A stretch of 64,000 nucleotides of DNA from Rhodobacteraceae bacterium Alg238-R152. GTDB taxonomy: Bacteria; Pseudomonadota; Alphaproteobacteria; Rhodobacterales; Rhodobacteraceae. Positions 34,870 through 43,768 of this stretch are shown one piece after another; the first letter of the stretch is position 1; each line of letters starts with the position of its first letter. A model generated the notes under the pieces. It did no database searches, had not been told where the DNA came from, and worked only from the letters and a program-made list of their open reading frames with translations. Location: contig UNRJ01000005.1 in assembly GCA_900537125.1 (NCBI GenBank), positions 372,001 to 436,000 on the forward strand, given 5' to 3'. The position numbers and the translations under genes are program-made.

Positions 34870-36135
34870 ATGTCTTTGTTAAAATCCTGGATCGCAAGCG
34901 CCAACGACGCTGCCTGCCCCTTCCCACTCAACAACCTGCCGTATGGCGTGTTCTCCGTCGGCGATGGTGAACTGCGCTGTGGCACCGCCATTGGCGACCG
35001 CATCATCGACCTCACTGGTCTGGAGGAAATCAGCACCCTGCGCGCTGACCCGGACGCTGATGTTCTCGACGCACCGTATTGGAACGACTTCATGGAGCTG
35101 GGCCCAGAGGCTTGGGCGGCCTATCGCACAAAGCTTCAGAAAATGCTCTCAGCGGATGCCCCTGAAGACGTCCAAGAGGCGCTGACCTATTTCTCACTCC
35201 CCTTGGCCGATGCCACGCTGCACATGCCCATGGCGGTGAGTGAATACACCGATTTTTATGCAGGGCGTCACCACGCCACCAATGTGGGCACCATGTTCCG
35301 CGGCGCCGAAAACGCCCTGCCACCCAACTGGCTGCACATCCCGATTGGCTACAACGGCCGCGCCTCCTCCGTGGTGGTCTCCGGTACCGATATCCGCCGC
35401 CCTTGGGGGCAGCTCAAATCCCCAGATCACGACACACCCGCCTTCTTGCCCTGCCGTCGGTTTGACATCGAGCTGGAAATGGGCGCGATTGTTGGCCAAT
35501 ACTCCGACCACCCCGTGACCGTGCAAGAAGCTGACGACATGATCTTTGGCTATGTGTTGCTCAACGACTGGTCTGCGCGAGACATTCAGGCCTGGGAATA
35601 CCAGCCGCTTGGCCCGTTCCAGGCCAAAGCCACCGCCACATCGATCTCCCCATGGATCGTGACCAAGGCCGCGCTGGAACCCTTCCGCACCAACACGCCC
35701 AAGCGCGAATTTGAGCTGCTCGATCACCTCAAAGATGTCGGCCCGATGCTCTATGACATCGACCTGTCGGTGAGCATGGCCCCCGAAGGCAAAGACGCCA
35801 CCGAGATTGCCTACACCAATTACAATCAGATGTACTATTCCGCCGCGCAGCAACTGGCCCATCACAGCACCTCTGGCTGCCCAATGAACGCAGGCGATTT
35901 GCTGGGCTCTGGCACTATTTCTGGCCCAACTAAACCAGAGCGTGGCAGTCTTTTGGAACTCAGCTGGGGCGGAAAAGAACCCCTGACCCTTGATAGTGGC
36001 GAGACCCGTACCTTCATTGAAGATGGAGACACGCTCACCCTCCATGGCGCTGCCAAAGGGGACGGGTACACCATCGGATTTGGAGACTGTACCGGCACGC
36101 TTTTGCCTGCGCTTTCGGACCCTTTCGAAAGGTAA
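34870..36135 (+). CDS. fahA: Fumarylacetoacetase
   Basis: A 421-residue hydrolase that splits fumarylacetoacetate into fumarate and acetoacetate. It has the N-terminal SH3-like domain (NNLPYGVFSVGDGELRCGTA) and the catalytic domain with VSEYTDFYAGRHHATNVGTM, RFDIELEMGAIVG and VLLNDWSARDIQAWEYQPLG, which carry the catalytic His and the metal-binding acidic residues. AAAGG precedes the start. Downstream genes follow within a few bases. Confidence 0.97.
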   Translation: MSLLKSWIASANDAACPFPLNNLPYGVFSVGDGELRCGTAIGDRIIDLTGLEEISTLRADPDADVLDAPYWNDFMELGPEAWAAYRTKLQKMLSADAPEDVQEALTYFSLPLADATLHMPMAVSEYTDFYAGRHHATNVGTMFRGAENALPPNWLHIPIGYNGRASSVVVSGTDIRRPWGQLKSPDHDTPAFLPCRRFDIELEMGAIVGQYSDHPVTVQEADDMIFGYVLLNDWSARDIQAWEYQPLGPFQAKATATSISPWIVTKAALEPFRTNTPKREFELLDHLKDVGPMLYDIDLSVSMAPEGKDATEIAYTNYNQMYYSAAQQLAHHSTSGCPMNAGDLLGSGTISGPTKPERGSLLELSWGGKEPLTLDSGETRTFIEDGDTLTLHGAAKGDGYTIGFGDCTGTLLPALSDPFER

Positions 36136-36140
36136 GACCT

Positions 36141-36692
36141 ATGCCTGCGCGCCCTCGTTACGTCGGATATATCGCACAAAGTCTGGACGGTTATATCGCC
36201 ACGCCGGACGGCGGGGTGGGCTGGCTCGATCCGTTTAACGCAGCCCTTGCCGAATGCAGCTGCGAAGATGCTGGCGGCTACAATGCCTTCATCGAAGAGG
36301 TGGACGCGGTTCTGATGGGCCGCGCCACCTATCGTCAGGTTTTGGGCTGGGGCTGGCCTTATGGCGACCGGGCAGGCTACGTGCTGACCCACCGCCATGA
36401 CTACAAAGGCGACCACATCACCGCTGCCGGTCCGATCGATGGGCTGCGTGCCGCGATTGAAGAAAACGGCCACCAGAAAGTCTGGATCATGGGCGGCGGA
36501 GAAACCCAACGCGCAGCGCTGGATGTGGGCATGTTTGACGCGCTTTCCATCTTTGTTATGCCCACGATCTTGGGTGATGGCCTGCCCTGTTTTGCCAAGG
36601 GGGCACAGCACAACCTAACCCTGGAAAAATCGAGCGAAAAGCCGGGCGGCATTCTGCAATTGGACTACACTTTCAAGGATCGCGCCGCATGA
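36141..36692 (+). CDS. Dihydrofolate reductase family protein
   Basis: A 183-residue RibD C-terminal/DHFR-like reductase: YVGYIAQSLDGYIATPDGGV opens it, VLMGRATYRQVLGWGWPY carries the helix after the NADPH loop, and KVWIMGGGETQRAAL is the dinucleotide-binding glycine loop. Members of this group are NADPH reductases of unknown substrate. It lies five bases after fahA. Confidence 0.88.
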   Translation: MPARPRYVGYIAQSLDGYIATPDGGVGWLDPFNAALAECSCEDAGGYNAFIEEVDAVLMGRATYRQVLGWGWPYGDRAGYVLTHRHDYKGDHITAAGPIDGLRAAIEENGHQKVWIMGGGETQRAALDVGMFDALSIFVMPTILGDGLPCFAKGAQHNLTLEKSSEKPGGILQLDYTFKDRAA

Positions 36693-36701
36693 GCAACCCA
36701 C

Positions 36702-37220
36702 ATGGTGACGCTCCACGACATGGCCAAAAAACGCATGATTGAGTTCCTGACCGGCTGCACCCATTTTGGACACACCCAAGTGCTGCGTAAAGGCAATCGC
36801 CCGTTTGCTTCCGTTGAAGAAATGGACGCCACGCTGATCGCCAATTGGAACGCGGTGGTTGGCAAAGACGACACCGTATTTCATTTGGGTGATTTTGCCT
36901 GGCCACGGGACCGCCCCCGTGAACCGTATCTCGCACAGCTCAATGGCACCATCATCTGCCTCAACGGCAACCGTGACGAAGCTGACTGGGGTCGTGACCT
37001 GATCACACTCAAACGCAATGACCGCGAAATTGTGCTGTTTCACTATCCCATCGAGGAATGGAACGGCTGGTGGCGCGGCACCTTGCATTTCCACTGCCAC
37101 ACCCACGACACCGCATTCCACAGCGCCCCGCGTCGTTGCAATGTTGGCGTCGAAGCTCATAATTACACGCCCATCCGTCTCGACTGGGCGGTTGACCAAC
37201 TCTTGCAAAAGGACCGCTGA
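36702..37220 (+). CDS. Metallophosphoesterase family protein
   Basis: A 172-residue calcineurin-like phosphoesterase. Metal-binding motifs are visible in order: GCTHFGHTQVLR (in place of the usual DxH), VFHLGDFAW (GD), CLNGNRDEAD (GNxD-like), LFHYPIEEW and HFHCHTHDTAF (GHxH-like). The first motif has Cys-Thr-His where most members have Asp-x-His; relatives with T-x-H exist. The start could also be ATG at 36720. Confidence 0.85.
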   Translation: MVTLHDMAKKRMIEFLTGCTHFGHTQVLRKGNRPFASVEEMDATLIANWNAVVGKDDTVFHLGDFAWPRDRPREPYLAQLNGTIICLNGNRDEADWGRDLITLKRNDREIVLFHYPIEEWNGWWRGTLHFHCHTHDTAFHSAPRRCNVGVEAHNYTPIRLDWAVDQLLQKDR

Positions 37221-37222
37221 CC

Positions 37223-38173
37223 ATGGCCAAAGCCTTCGCCTCCCAAGGGGACATGACCGAAAAGAAAACCTCTTTTACCGAAGTTGGGGAGGGGCTTTAT
37301 GCCTTCACCGCCGAGGGTGATCCAAACTCCGGTGTGATCATCGGCGATGACAGCGTGATGATCGTCGAAGCGCAGGCCACGCCCCGTTTGGCCAACAAGG
37401 TCATTGAATGTGTGCGCTCTGTCACCGACAAGCCGATCTCCCATGTGGTGTTGACCCACTACCACGCCGTGCGCGTGCTTGGCGCGTCCGCCTATGGTGC
37501 GGACCAGATCATCATGGGCGACGCCGCCCGTGCCATGGTGGTGGAACGTGGACAAGAAGACTGGGACAGCGAATTCCAACGCTTCCCGCGCCTGTTTGAA
37601 GGCCATGAAAGCATCCCCGGCCTGACCTACCCCACCACCACTTTTTCCGACGACATGACCGTGTATCTCGGCAACCGCCGCATTGACCTCATGCATTTGG
37701 GTCGCGCCCACACCGCTGGCGACATCGTCATCCATGTGCCGGACCAGAACGTCATGTTCACCGGCGACATCGTCGAATACCACTCCGCCTGCTACTGCGG
37801 CGACGGGCATTTTGCTGATTGGGGCGACACGCTCGACAACATCGCCTCTTTTGACGTGGACGCCATTGCCCCCGGTCGTGGCGACGCATTGATCGGCAAA
37901 CAGATGGTCAACGCCGCCATTGAAAACACCCGCGACTTTGTTGAAAGCACCTACCGCCCAGCCGCCAAGGTTGCGGCCCGCGGCGGCACCCTGAAAGAGG
38001 CCTGGGACGCGGTACGCGCCGAATGTGATCCGAAGTTCGCAGACTACGCGATTTACGAGCACTGCCTGCCCTTCAACGTCGCCCGCGCCTATGACGAAGC
38101 CCGCGGCATTGACACACCCCGCATTTGGACTGCCCAGCGCGATCTGGAGATGTGGGAGGCATTGCAGGGGTAA
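37223..38173 (+). CDS. MBL-fold protein with altered metal motif
   Basis: A 316-residue metallo-beta-lactamase fold protein. The fold markers are clear (SGVIIGDDSVMIVEAQATP, LGRAHTAGDIVIHVPDQNVMFTGDIVE), but the motif that should read HxHxDH reads HYHAVR (residues 79-84): the zinc-2 Asp and His are Val83 and Arg84. It may bind a single metal or have another activity. It lies in the homogentisate operon two bases after the phosphoesterase. Confidence 0.87.
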   Translation: MAKAFASQGDMTEKKTSFTEVGEGLYAFTAEGDPNSGVIIGDDSVMIVEAQATPRLANKVIECVRSVTDKPISHVVLTHYHAVRVLGASAYGADQIIMGDAARAMVVERGQEDWDSEFQRFPRLFEGHESIPGLTYPTTTFSDDMTVYLGNRRIDLMHLGRAHTAGDIVIHVPDQNVMFTGDIVEYHSACYCGDGHFADWGDTLDNIASFDVDAIAPGRGDALIGKQMVNAAIENTRDFVESTYRPAAKVAARGGTLKEAWDAVRAECDPKFADYAIYEHCLPFNVARAYDEARGIDTPRIWTAQRDLEMWEALQG

Positions 38174-38479
38174 ATGACTATGAAGATTGAAAGCAATGTT
38201 TCACGCGGATCTTCTGCAGGTGAGACACAAGAACCTTGGTCGAATTCTGAAGGGCAATACGCGTTATCAGCTGTGCCAAAAGACACAACAGAGGCCGGCC
38301 ATCATGAAGCCCATTACATCTTGGTTTCAGACTTGAAGAGCGTTGCCAACGGCTTGAGAGCGGGATTGTGCCTTCGAATGAAATCTCAAAACGTTGCACC
38401 CAGCATGAGGAAGGCAAGCGAGATAACCATTGATGGACGTCCCGTAAGCGCTTTCGACCCTTCAAAGGGACGAGATTAG
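38174..38479 (+). CDS. Small hypothetical protein (doubtful)
   Basis: A 101-codon frame starting at the MBL stop. The N-terminal half looks random. The C-terminal half, LKSVANGLRAGLCLRMKSQN then ITIDGRPVSAF, looks more like protein. Codon use is less GC-rich at third positions than in the neighbours. There is no good ribosome site. It may be a decayed or laterally acquired small gene. The remaining 112 bases before 38592 contain only the GGAGGAG ribosome site of the next gene. Confidence 0.35.
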   Translation: MTMKIESNVSRGSSAGETQEPWSNSEGQYALSAVPKDTTEAGHHEAHYILVSDLKSVANGLRAGLCLRMKSQNVAPSMRKASEITIDGRPVSAFDPSKGRD

Positions 38480-38591
38480 TCGACGGGGTAACACAAAACC
38501 CCACGTCCTTGATCTATGTCGTGGTGCGCCGCCCTTTGTCACGCCACGATAATCGCCAACAAAAGCGCCCGTTATTGGGAGGAGGAGCCCT

Positions 38592-40202
38592 ATGAGCAAG
38601 ATTTTTGACGTCCCGCTCTACGCCTACACGCGCAGTCCGGATCAAGACGAAGGCATGCCTGTCCGCCATCCGGTGGTGATTATCGGGGCCGGTCCCGTCG
38701 GCCTCGCCACCGCCATCGATCTGGCACAGCAAGGCATCAAAACCGTTATTTTGGATGACAATGACCGCGTGTCTTTTGGCTCCCGCGCGATTTGCTTCGC
38801 CAAACGTCCACTGGAAATTCTCGACCGGCTTGGCTGCGGTGAAGCCATGGTCAAACGCGGCGTGCAATGGGACACCGGCAAGGTCTTCTTTGACACCCGG
38901 CAGGTTTATGAGTTCAGCCTGACCGAAGAAGAAGGCCACAAAAACCCGGCCTTCATCAACCTGCAACAATACACCTTTGAGCAGGTCTTGGTGGAACGCA
39001 TCCGCGAGATGCAGGCTGACGGCGCCCCCATCGAAATTCGTGGCCGCAACAAGGTAGAGGCCATTGGCCAACACGACGATCACGTCAAACTCGAGGTGGA
39101 GACGCCCGAAGGCAGCTACACCATCGAAGCCGATTGGCTGGTCGCTTGTGACGGGGCCAATTCCCCCACCCGCCGTATGCTGGGGTTGGATTTTGACGGG
39201 CAGGTTTTTGAGGACAATTTCTTAATCGCCGATGTGGTGATGAAAGCCGATTTCCCGTCAGAGCGTTGGTTCTGGTTTGATCCGCCGTTTAATCGCGGCC
39301 AATCTGCCCTGCTGCACAAACAACCGGACAACGTCTGGCGCATCGATTTGCAACTGGGCCGCGACATCGACAAGGAGCGTGAGAAACGCCCTGAAAATGT
39401 GGTCCCCCGTCTCAAGGCCATGCTGGGGGATGATGCAGAGTTCAACCTCGAATGGGTCAGCATCTACACCTTCCAATGTTGCCGCATGGACCGGTTCCGC
39501 CACGGCCGCACCCTGTTTGCCGGTGACTCGGCCCACCAGGTTTCTCCATTTGGTGCACGCGGTGCCAACTCCGGCCTGCAAGATGCCGACAACATCGCCT
39601 GGAAGCTCAAGCTGGTGCTGGACGGCAAAGCGCCCGAAACCTTGATGGACAGTTACAACATTGAGCGGGTCCACGGAGCGGATGAAAACATCCTCAATTC
39701 CACCCGCTCCACCGAGTTTATCACGCCAAAATCAGAGATGAGCCGCATCCTCCGGGATGCCATTCTAGACCTCTCCGCACATCACGAATTTGCGCAGCCG
39801 GTGGTGAACTCTGGCCGCCTCTCGGTGCCCTGCACCTACGACGGCAGCATGCTGAACTCTGCGGACGCCCTTGCGGCACCAGATCTCACGCGCCCCGGCA
39901 GCCCCTGCCCGGACGCGCCTTTGGGAGACGACCACCTGCTGGACAAGCTCGGCAATGACTTCGTTCTGTTGACCATCGATGCGGACGCGCCCGAGAGTTT
40001 TGAGGAAAACGGCGTCGCCGCCAGCCGCCTCGCGCTTTCAGTGCGCGACGACCCATCGCTCACACTCAAGCGGCAATACCTCGGCGATGCCCCCTCTGGC
40101 GTCTACCTGATCCGCCCGGATCAACACGTCGCCGCCCGCCGTGAAGCTTTTGATGAGCCCCATTTCCGCGCCGCATTGCGCCGCGCCACAGGCAAGGAGT
40201 GA
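38592..40202 (+). CDS. FAD-dependent aromatic hydroxylase (MhpA-like, class A)
   Basis: A 536-residue flavoprotein monooxygenase. The dinucleotide fold VVIIGAGPVGLATAIDLAQ starts at residue 28, DG-type motif WLVACDGANSPTRRMLGL follows, and the FAD ribityl motif LFAGDSAHQVSPFGARGAN has Gly311-Asp312. The C-terminal thioredoxin-like extension matches phenol and 3-(3-hydroxyphenyl)propionate hydroxylases. It is coupled to DUF2783 and maiA. Since the cluster lacks HppD, this enzyme may hydroxylate an aromatic acid to homogentisate, for example 3-hydroxyphenylacetate; that is inference. Confidence 0.9.
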   Translation: MSKIFDVPLYAYTRSPDQDEGMPVRHPVVIIGAGPVGLATAIDLAQQGIKTVILDDNDRVSFGSRAICFAKRPLEILDRLGCGEAMVKRGVQWDTGKVFFDTRQVYEFSLTEEEGHKNPAFINLQQYTFEQVLVERIREMQADGAPIEIRGRNKVEAIGQHDDHVKLEVETPEGSYTIEADWLVACDGANSPTRRMLGLDFDGQVFEDNFLIADVVMKADFPSERWFWFDPPFNRGQSALLHKQPDNVWRIDLQLGRDIDKEREKRPENVVPRLKAMLGDDAEFNLEWVSIYTFQCCRMDRFRHGRTLFAGDSAHQVSPFGARGANSGLQDADNIAWKLKLVLDGKAPETLMDSYNIERVHGADENILNSTRSTEFITPKSEMSRILRDAILDLSAHHEFAQPVVNSGRLSVPCTYDGSMLNSADALAAPDLTRPGSPCPDAPLGDDHLLDKLGNDFVLLTIDADAPESFEENGVAASRLALSVRDDPSLTLKRQYLGDAPSGVYLIRPDQHVAARREAFDEPHFRAALRRATGKE

Positions 40203-40206
40203 GCCG

Positions 40207-40413
40207 ATGTCTGACAAACTGATCCTAAGCCCAAATCTGAACAACGCTGACGGCTTCTTTGACGCCCTCGCCCGCGCCCACGATGGCCTTGAGAAATCCA
40301 CCAGCGACGCGTTTAACGCCCGGCTGATTTTCCTGCTCGCCAATCACATCGGCGACAACGAGGTGTTGGACGAAGCCCTGACAGCGGCGCGAAACAGCGG
40401 CCATTATCGATGA
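40207..40413 (+). CDS. DUF2783 domain protein
   Basis: A 68-residue small helical protein: LSPNLNNADGFFDALARAHDG, then FNARLIFLLANHIGDNEVL. It matches DUF2783, which is often found right after MhpA-like monooxygenases. The ATG at 40207 lies four bases after the hydroxylase stop. It may be an accessory subunit of that enzyme, but no activity is known. Confidence 0.82.
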   Translation: MSDKLILSPNLNNADGFFDALARAHDGLEKSTSDAFNARLIFLLANHIGDNEVLDEALTAARNSGHYR

Positions 40414-40423
40414 GAACAATCAC

Positions 40424-41059
40424 ATGAACACTGTGCTCTATGACTACTGGCGCTCCTCCGCCAGCTATCGCGTGCGGATCGCATTGCACCTCGCAGGAGA
40501 GCCGTTTGACAGTGTTCCTGTGGATCTCCTTGCGGGAACGCACCGCGCGCCAGAGCATCTGGCGCGCAATCCACAAGGCTTGGTGCCGGTGTTAGAAATA
40601 GACGGTGCGCAGTTTACCCAATCCCTTGCCATTCTCGAATACCTCAATGACACCCGCGCGCTTGGCCTTTTGCCGGAAGATCCAATCCAGCGCACAAAAA
40701 TTCGTGCCCTGGCGCACAGTATCGCCGTGGACATTCACCCGGTGTGTAATCTCTCCGTTGTGCGCCACGCCACCGCTGAGGCCAAAGACAAACCCGCTGC
40801 CACCCGCGCCTGGATGCAACATTTCATCCGCCCGGGACTGGTCGCCTTCGACACGCTTCTAGAAGGGTTCGAGCAAACACCATTTTGCTGCGGTGACACC
40901 CCATCGCTGGCTGATCTCTGCCTGATGCCTCAGCTCTACAACGCCCACCGGTGGGAAGTAGACCTCTCTGATCTCGCCCGTCTTCAAGCCGTCGAAACAG
41001 CCTGTGCCAGACACCCGGCCTTCGCCGCTGCGCATCCTGACAATGGACGTCCTGACTGA
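40424..41059 (+). CDS. maiA: Maleylacetoacetate isomerase
   Basis: A 211-residue zeta-class glutathione S-transferase. The active-site motif SSASYRVRIALHLAG (family SSCSxRVRIAL) lies at residues 10-24, with NPQGLVPVLEIDG and QSLAILEYLNDT typical of MaiA. It isomerises maleylacetoacetate to fumarylacetoacetate, the step between hmgA and fahA. The second Ser of the usual SSCS motif is preceded by Ala in place of Cys. It ends the operon. Confidence 0.94.
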   Translation: MNTVLYDYWRSSASYRVRIALHLAGEPFDSVPVDLLAGTHRAPEHLARNPQGLVPVLEIDGAQFTQSLAILEYLNDTRALGLLPEDPIQRTKIRALAHSIAVDIHPVCNLSVVRHATAEAKDKPAATRAWMQHFIRPGLVAFDTLLEGFEQTPFCCGDTPSLADLCLMPQLYNAHRWEVDLSDLARLQAVETACARHPAFAAAHPDNGRPD

Positions 41060-41062
41060 AAT

Positions 41063-41503
41063 TTAGAGTTCAATCTCGTTCAGCTCATTGAGCAGCGTCA
41101 AAAGCTGCTCATACCCATCCGTCCCAAGGTGGTCGCGCAGCTTTTCCGCATAACTTTTGGCCGCAGGAATGTTGTCCGCAATCAACTTACAGCCTTCGGA
41201 GGTGGCTTTGATCACCTGACGGCGCCCATCCTGTTCATCCCGCGCGCGCGTGATGTAGCCCTTTTCCTCAAGCTTCTGTAAAATGCGCGTCAGGCTTGGC
41301 AGCAACAACACCGCCCTTTCGGCAATCGTTGTTGGGTCCATTGGCCCTTCTTCCACCAACACACGCACCACACGCCACTGCTGTTCGGTCACACCTGCAT
41401 TCGCAAGTAATAATCGCGCAGGTTTCATCACTTTCTCTCTGGCGCGCAAAAGCGCGATGGGAAGCGATTGAGATGTATCGGGAATATTGGTCTTGCCTGT
41501 CAT
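41063..41503 (-). CDS. MarR-family regulator, HpaR-like
   Basis: A 146-residue MarR protein resembling HpaR of homoprotocatechuate pathways: LPIALLRAREKVMKPARLLL, then the DNA-binding part AVLLLPSLTRILQKLEEKGYI and wing RDEQDGRRQVIKATSEG. It is convergent with maiA (four-base gap) and divergent from the ABC transporter. The ATG at 41503 has no ribosome site and lies inside a dyad, suggesting a leaderless or tightly autoregulated message. Confidence 0.85.
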   Translation of the reverse strand: MTGKTNIPDTSQSLPIALLRAREKVMKPARLLLANAGVTEQQWRVVRVLVEEGPMDPTTIAERAVLLLPSLTRILQKLEEKGYITRARDEQDGRRQVIKATSEGCKLIADNIPAAKSYAEKLRDHLGTDGYEQLLTLLNELNEIEL

Positions 41504-41515
41504 GTTACATACATG
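41501..41515. promoter_or_regulatory. Dyad over the HpaR-like start codon
   Basis: CATGT-TACAT-ACATG has exact five-base arms, and its first three bases are the start codon of the regulator on the minus strand. Binding there would block translation start or transcription of its own gene. Confidence 0.35.
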
Positions 41516-41739
41516 CACTGGAATGTTTCAAAAGGCAATTTGTTTGCCGCACACAGCCTTACCCCACGACACTCATCAGCGGAAAACTGCATTTTGTTAC
41601 ACCATCACAAATTGGTCTGGTTTTATCCCACCGCCCGACCTACGTAGTTTCCCCGAATTGACCCATTTCCTCCCTGCCAACTACCATGTTCACAATCGCC
41701 GTGATCCCAAATCGCGGTAGAGTTCAGGGAGGAACACTC

Positions 41740-42912
41740 ATGAAGAAATGGCTCATCTCGGGCGCGATTTCTGCTTTGGCGCTGACCAGCGCCGCATCCG
41801 CAGACATCAAGATCGCCCACGTTTATGGTAAAACCGGCCCCTATGAGGCCTACGCCAAACAGTCCCACGATGGCTTGATGCTCGGGCTGGAGTACGCCAC
41901 CGGCGGCACCATGGAGATCAACGGCGAAAAAATCGTCGTGATCGAGAAAGACACCCAGCTGAAGCCGGACAACGGCAAAGCCCTGCTCGAAGAAGCTTAT
42001 GGCGATGACGAAGTGGATCTCGCCGTTGGTCCAGTCAGCTCCGGCGTCGCGCTAGCCATGCTGCCGGTCGCCGAAGAATACGAAAAGCTGCTGATCGTTG
42101 AGCCTGCCGTGGCTGACAGCATCACCGGCGCCAACTACAACCGCTACATCTTCCGCACCGGCCGCAACAGCTCGCAAGACGCCGTGGCCAACGCCATCGC
42201 ACTGGCGGGTGAAGACGTACACATTGCAACCCTGGCCCAAGACTACGCCTTTGGTCGTGACGGCATTTCCGCCTTCCGCGAAGCACTCGAAGGTCAAGGT
42301 CAATCAATCACCCACGAAGAATACGTCCCCACCGACACCACCGACTTCACGGCTGCGGCAGAGCGTATCTTCACCGCAATGAAAGACCTCGAAGGCGACA
42401 AAAAGCTCTTCATCATCTGGGCCGGTGGCGGCAACCCAATGGGCAAAATTCAGGCCATGGACCCGTCGCGCTTTGGCGTTGAGATCGCCACAGGCGGCAA
42501 CATCCTGGCGGCGATGAAAGCCTACAAAGACTTCCCGGGCCTCGAAGGGGCGACCTACTACTACTACGACATCCCGAAAAACGACGTGAACGACTGGCTG
42601 GTGAAAACCCACCAGGAGCGCTTTGGCACCCCGCCTGATTTCTTCACCGCAGGCGGCATGTCCGCAGGCATCGCCGTGGTTGAGGCCATCAAAAAAGCTG
42701 GCGGCACTGACACCGAAGAGCTGATCACCGCGATGGAAGGCATGGAGTGGGAAACCCCAAAAGGCACCATGAAATTCCGCGCAGACGATCACCAGGCGAT
42801 GCAGACCATGTACCACTTCAAGATCAAGGTGGATGACAACGTCGAATGGGCCATCCCAGAGCTGGTGCGTGAGCTGAAGCTCGAAGATCTGCCCATCCCG
42901 GTCCGCAACTAA
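41740..42912 (+). CDS. ABC transporter substrate-binding protein (Liv/aromatic type)
   Basis: A 390-residue periplasmic binding protein of the branched-chain amino acid class. The signal peptide ends near residue 21 (LTSAASA/DIK). The mature protein opens IKIAHVYGKTGPYEAYAKQS and has VDLAVGPVSSGVALAMLPVA. This subgroup also contains binders of aromatic acids. GGGAGG precedes ATG at 41740. It heads the operon with livG, livF, livH and livM homologues and adjoins the homogentisate cluster. Confidence 0.9.
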   Translation: MKKWLISGAISALALTSAASADIKIAHVYGKTGPYEAYAKQSHDGLMLGLEYATGGTMEINGEKIVVIEKDTQLKPDNGKALLEEAYGDDEVDLAVGPVSSGVALAMLPVAEEYEKLLIVEPAVADSITGANYNRYIFRTGRNSSQDAVANAIALAGEDVHIATLAQDYAFGRDGISAFREALEGQGQSITHEEYVPTDTTDFTAAAERIFTAMKDLEGDKKLFIIWAGGGNPMGKIQAMDPSRFGVEIATGGNILAAMKAYKDFPGLEGATYYYYDIPKNDVNDWLVKTHQERFGTPPDFFTAGGMSAGIAVVEAIKKAGGTDTEELITAMEGMEWETPKGTMKFRADDHQAMQTMYHFKIKVDDNVEWAIPELVRELKLEDLPIPVRN

Positions 42913-42991
42913 GACCGTCCATTTACCTCCATGGCTGGTTCCGGATTTCTTGCCGGGGCCAGCCTCCTTTCCCTCTCAGGGACCGCAAAAA

Positions 42992-43768
42992 ATGCCCCAC
43001 CCCATTCTGGAAACCACCGACTTGACCGTGCGCTTTGGCGGTCACGTGGCGGTCGACCACATCACCTGCAATTTCAATGCTGGCGAATTGACCGCGATTG
43101 TTGGCCCCAACGGCGCAGGCAAAACCACCTATTTCAATCTGATCTCCGGTCAGATTCCCGTCTCCGAAGGCCGCGTAAAACTGAACGGCAGCGACATCAC
43201 CCGCATGTCCGTCGCCCAGCGCACCCACCGCGGTATTGGCCGCGCCTTCCAGCTCACCAACCTGTTCCCTAACCTCTCGGTGCTGGAAAACATCCGCCTT
43301 GTGGTGCAGTCCAAAGCTGGCCGCGGTTTCAACATCCTGTCGATGGCAGACAGCCACGCCGAACTCACCGGCCCGGCATATGCGATTCTCGAGCGAATCC
43401 GCATGACCGATCAGGCGGACCAAGTGGTCTCCGAGCTGTCCCACGGCGACCAGCGCAAACTTGAAGTCGCGCTGCTGATCGCGCTGGACCCGCTGGTCTA
43501 TATGTTTGACGAACCCACCGCTGGCATGAGCGTGGACGAAGCCCCTGTGGTGCTCGACCTAATTGCCGAACTCAAAACCCGCAAAGACCGCGCCATCCTG
43601 CTGGTGGAACACAAAATGGACGTGATCCGCACGCTGGCAGACCGCATCATTGTGCTGCACAACGGCGCTTTGGCCGCAGACGGCGACCCCGCTGAAGTGA
43701 TGGCCTCTGATGTGGTGCAAGAAGCCTATATGGGCCGCGATCTTGAGGAGGCGCTCGCCAATGTCTGA
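42992..43768 (+). CDS. livG: ABC transporter ATP-binding protein, LivG-like
   Basis: A 258-residue ATPase. Walker A is GPNGAGKTTYFN, the signature reads ELSHGDQRKLEVALLIAL and Walker B is YMFDEPTAGM. The segment GIGRAFQLTNLFPNLSVLEN is typical of LivG. The second GNAT-like repeat found in other ABC classes is absent. ATG at 42992 follows AGGGA; an upstream in-frame start lacks support. It overlaps livF by eight bases. Confidence 0.92.
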   Translation: MPHPILETTDLTVRFGGHVAVDHITCNFNAGELTAIVGPNGAGKTTYFNLISGQIPVSEGRVKLNGSDITRMSVAQRTHRGIGRAFQLTNLFPNLSVLENIRLVVQSKAGRGFNILSMADSHAELTGPAYAILERIRMTDQADQVVSELSHGDQRKLEVALLIALDPLVYMFDEPTAGMSVDEAPVVLDLIAELKTRKDRAILLVEHKMDVIRTLADRIIVLHNGALAADGDPAEVMASDVVQEAYMGRDLEEALANV

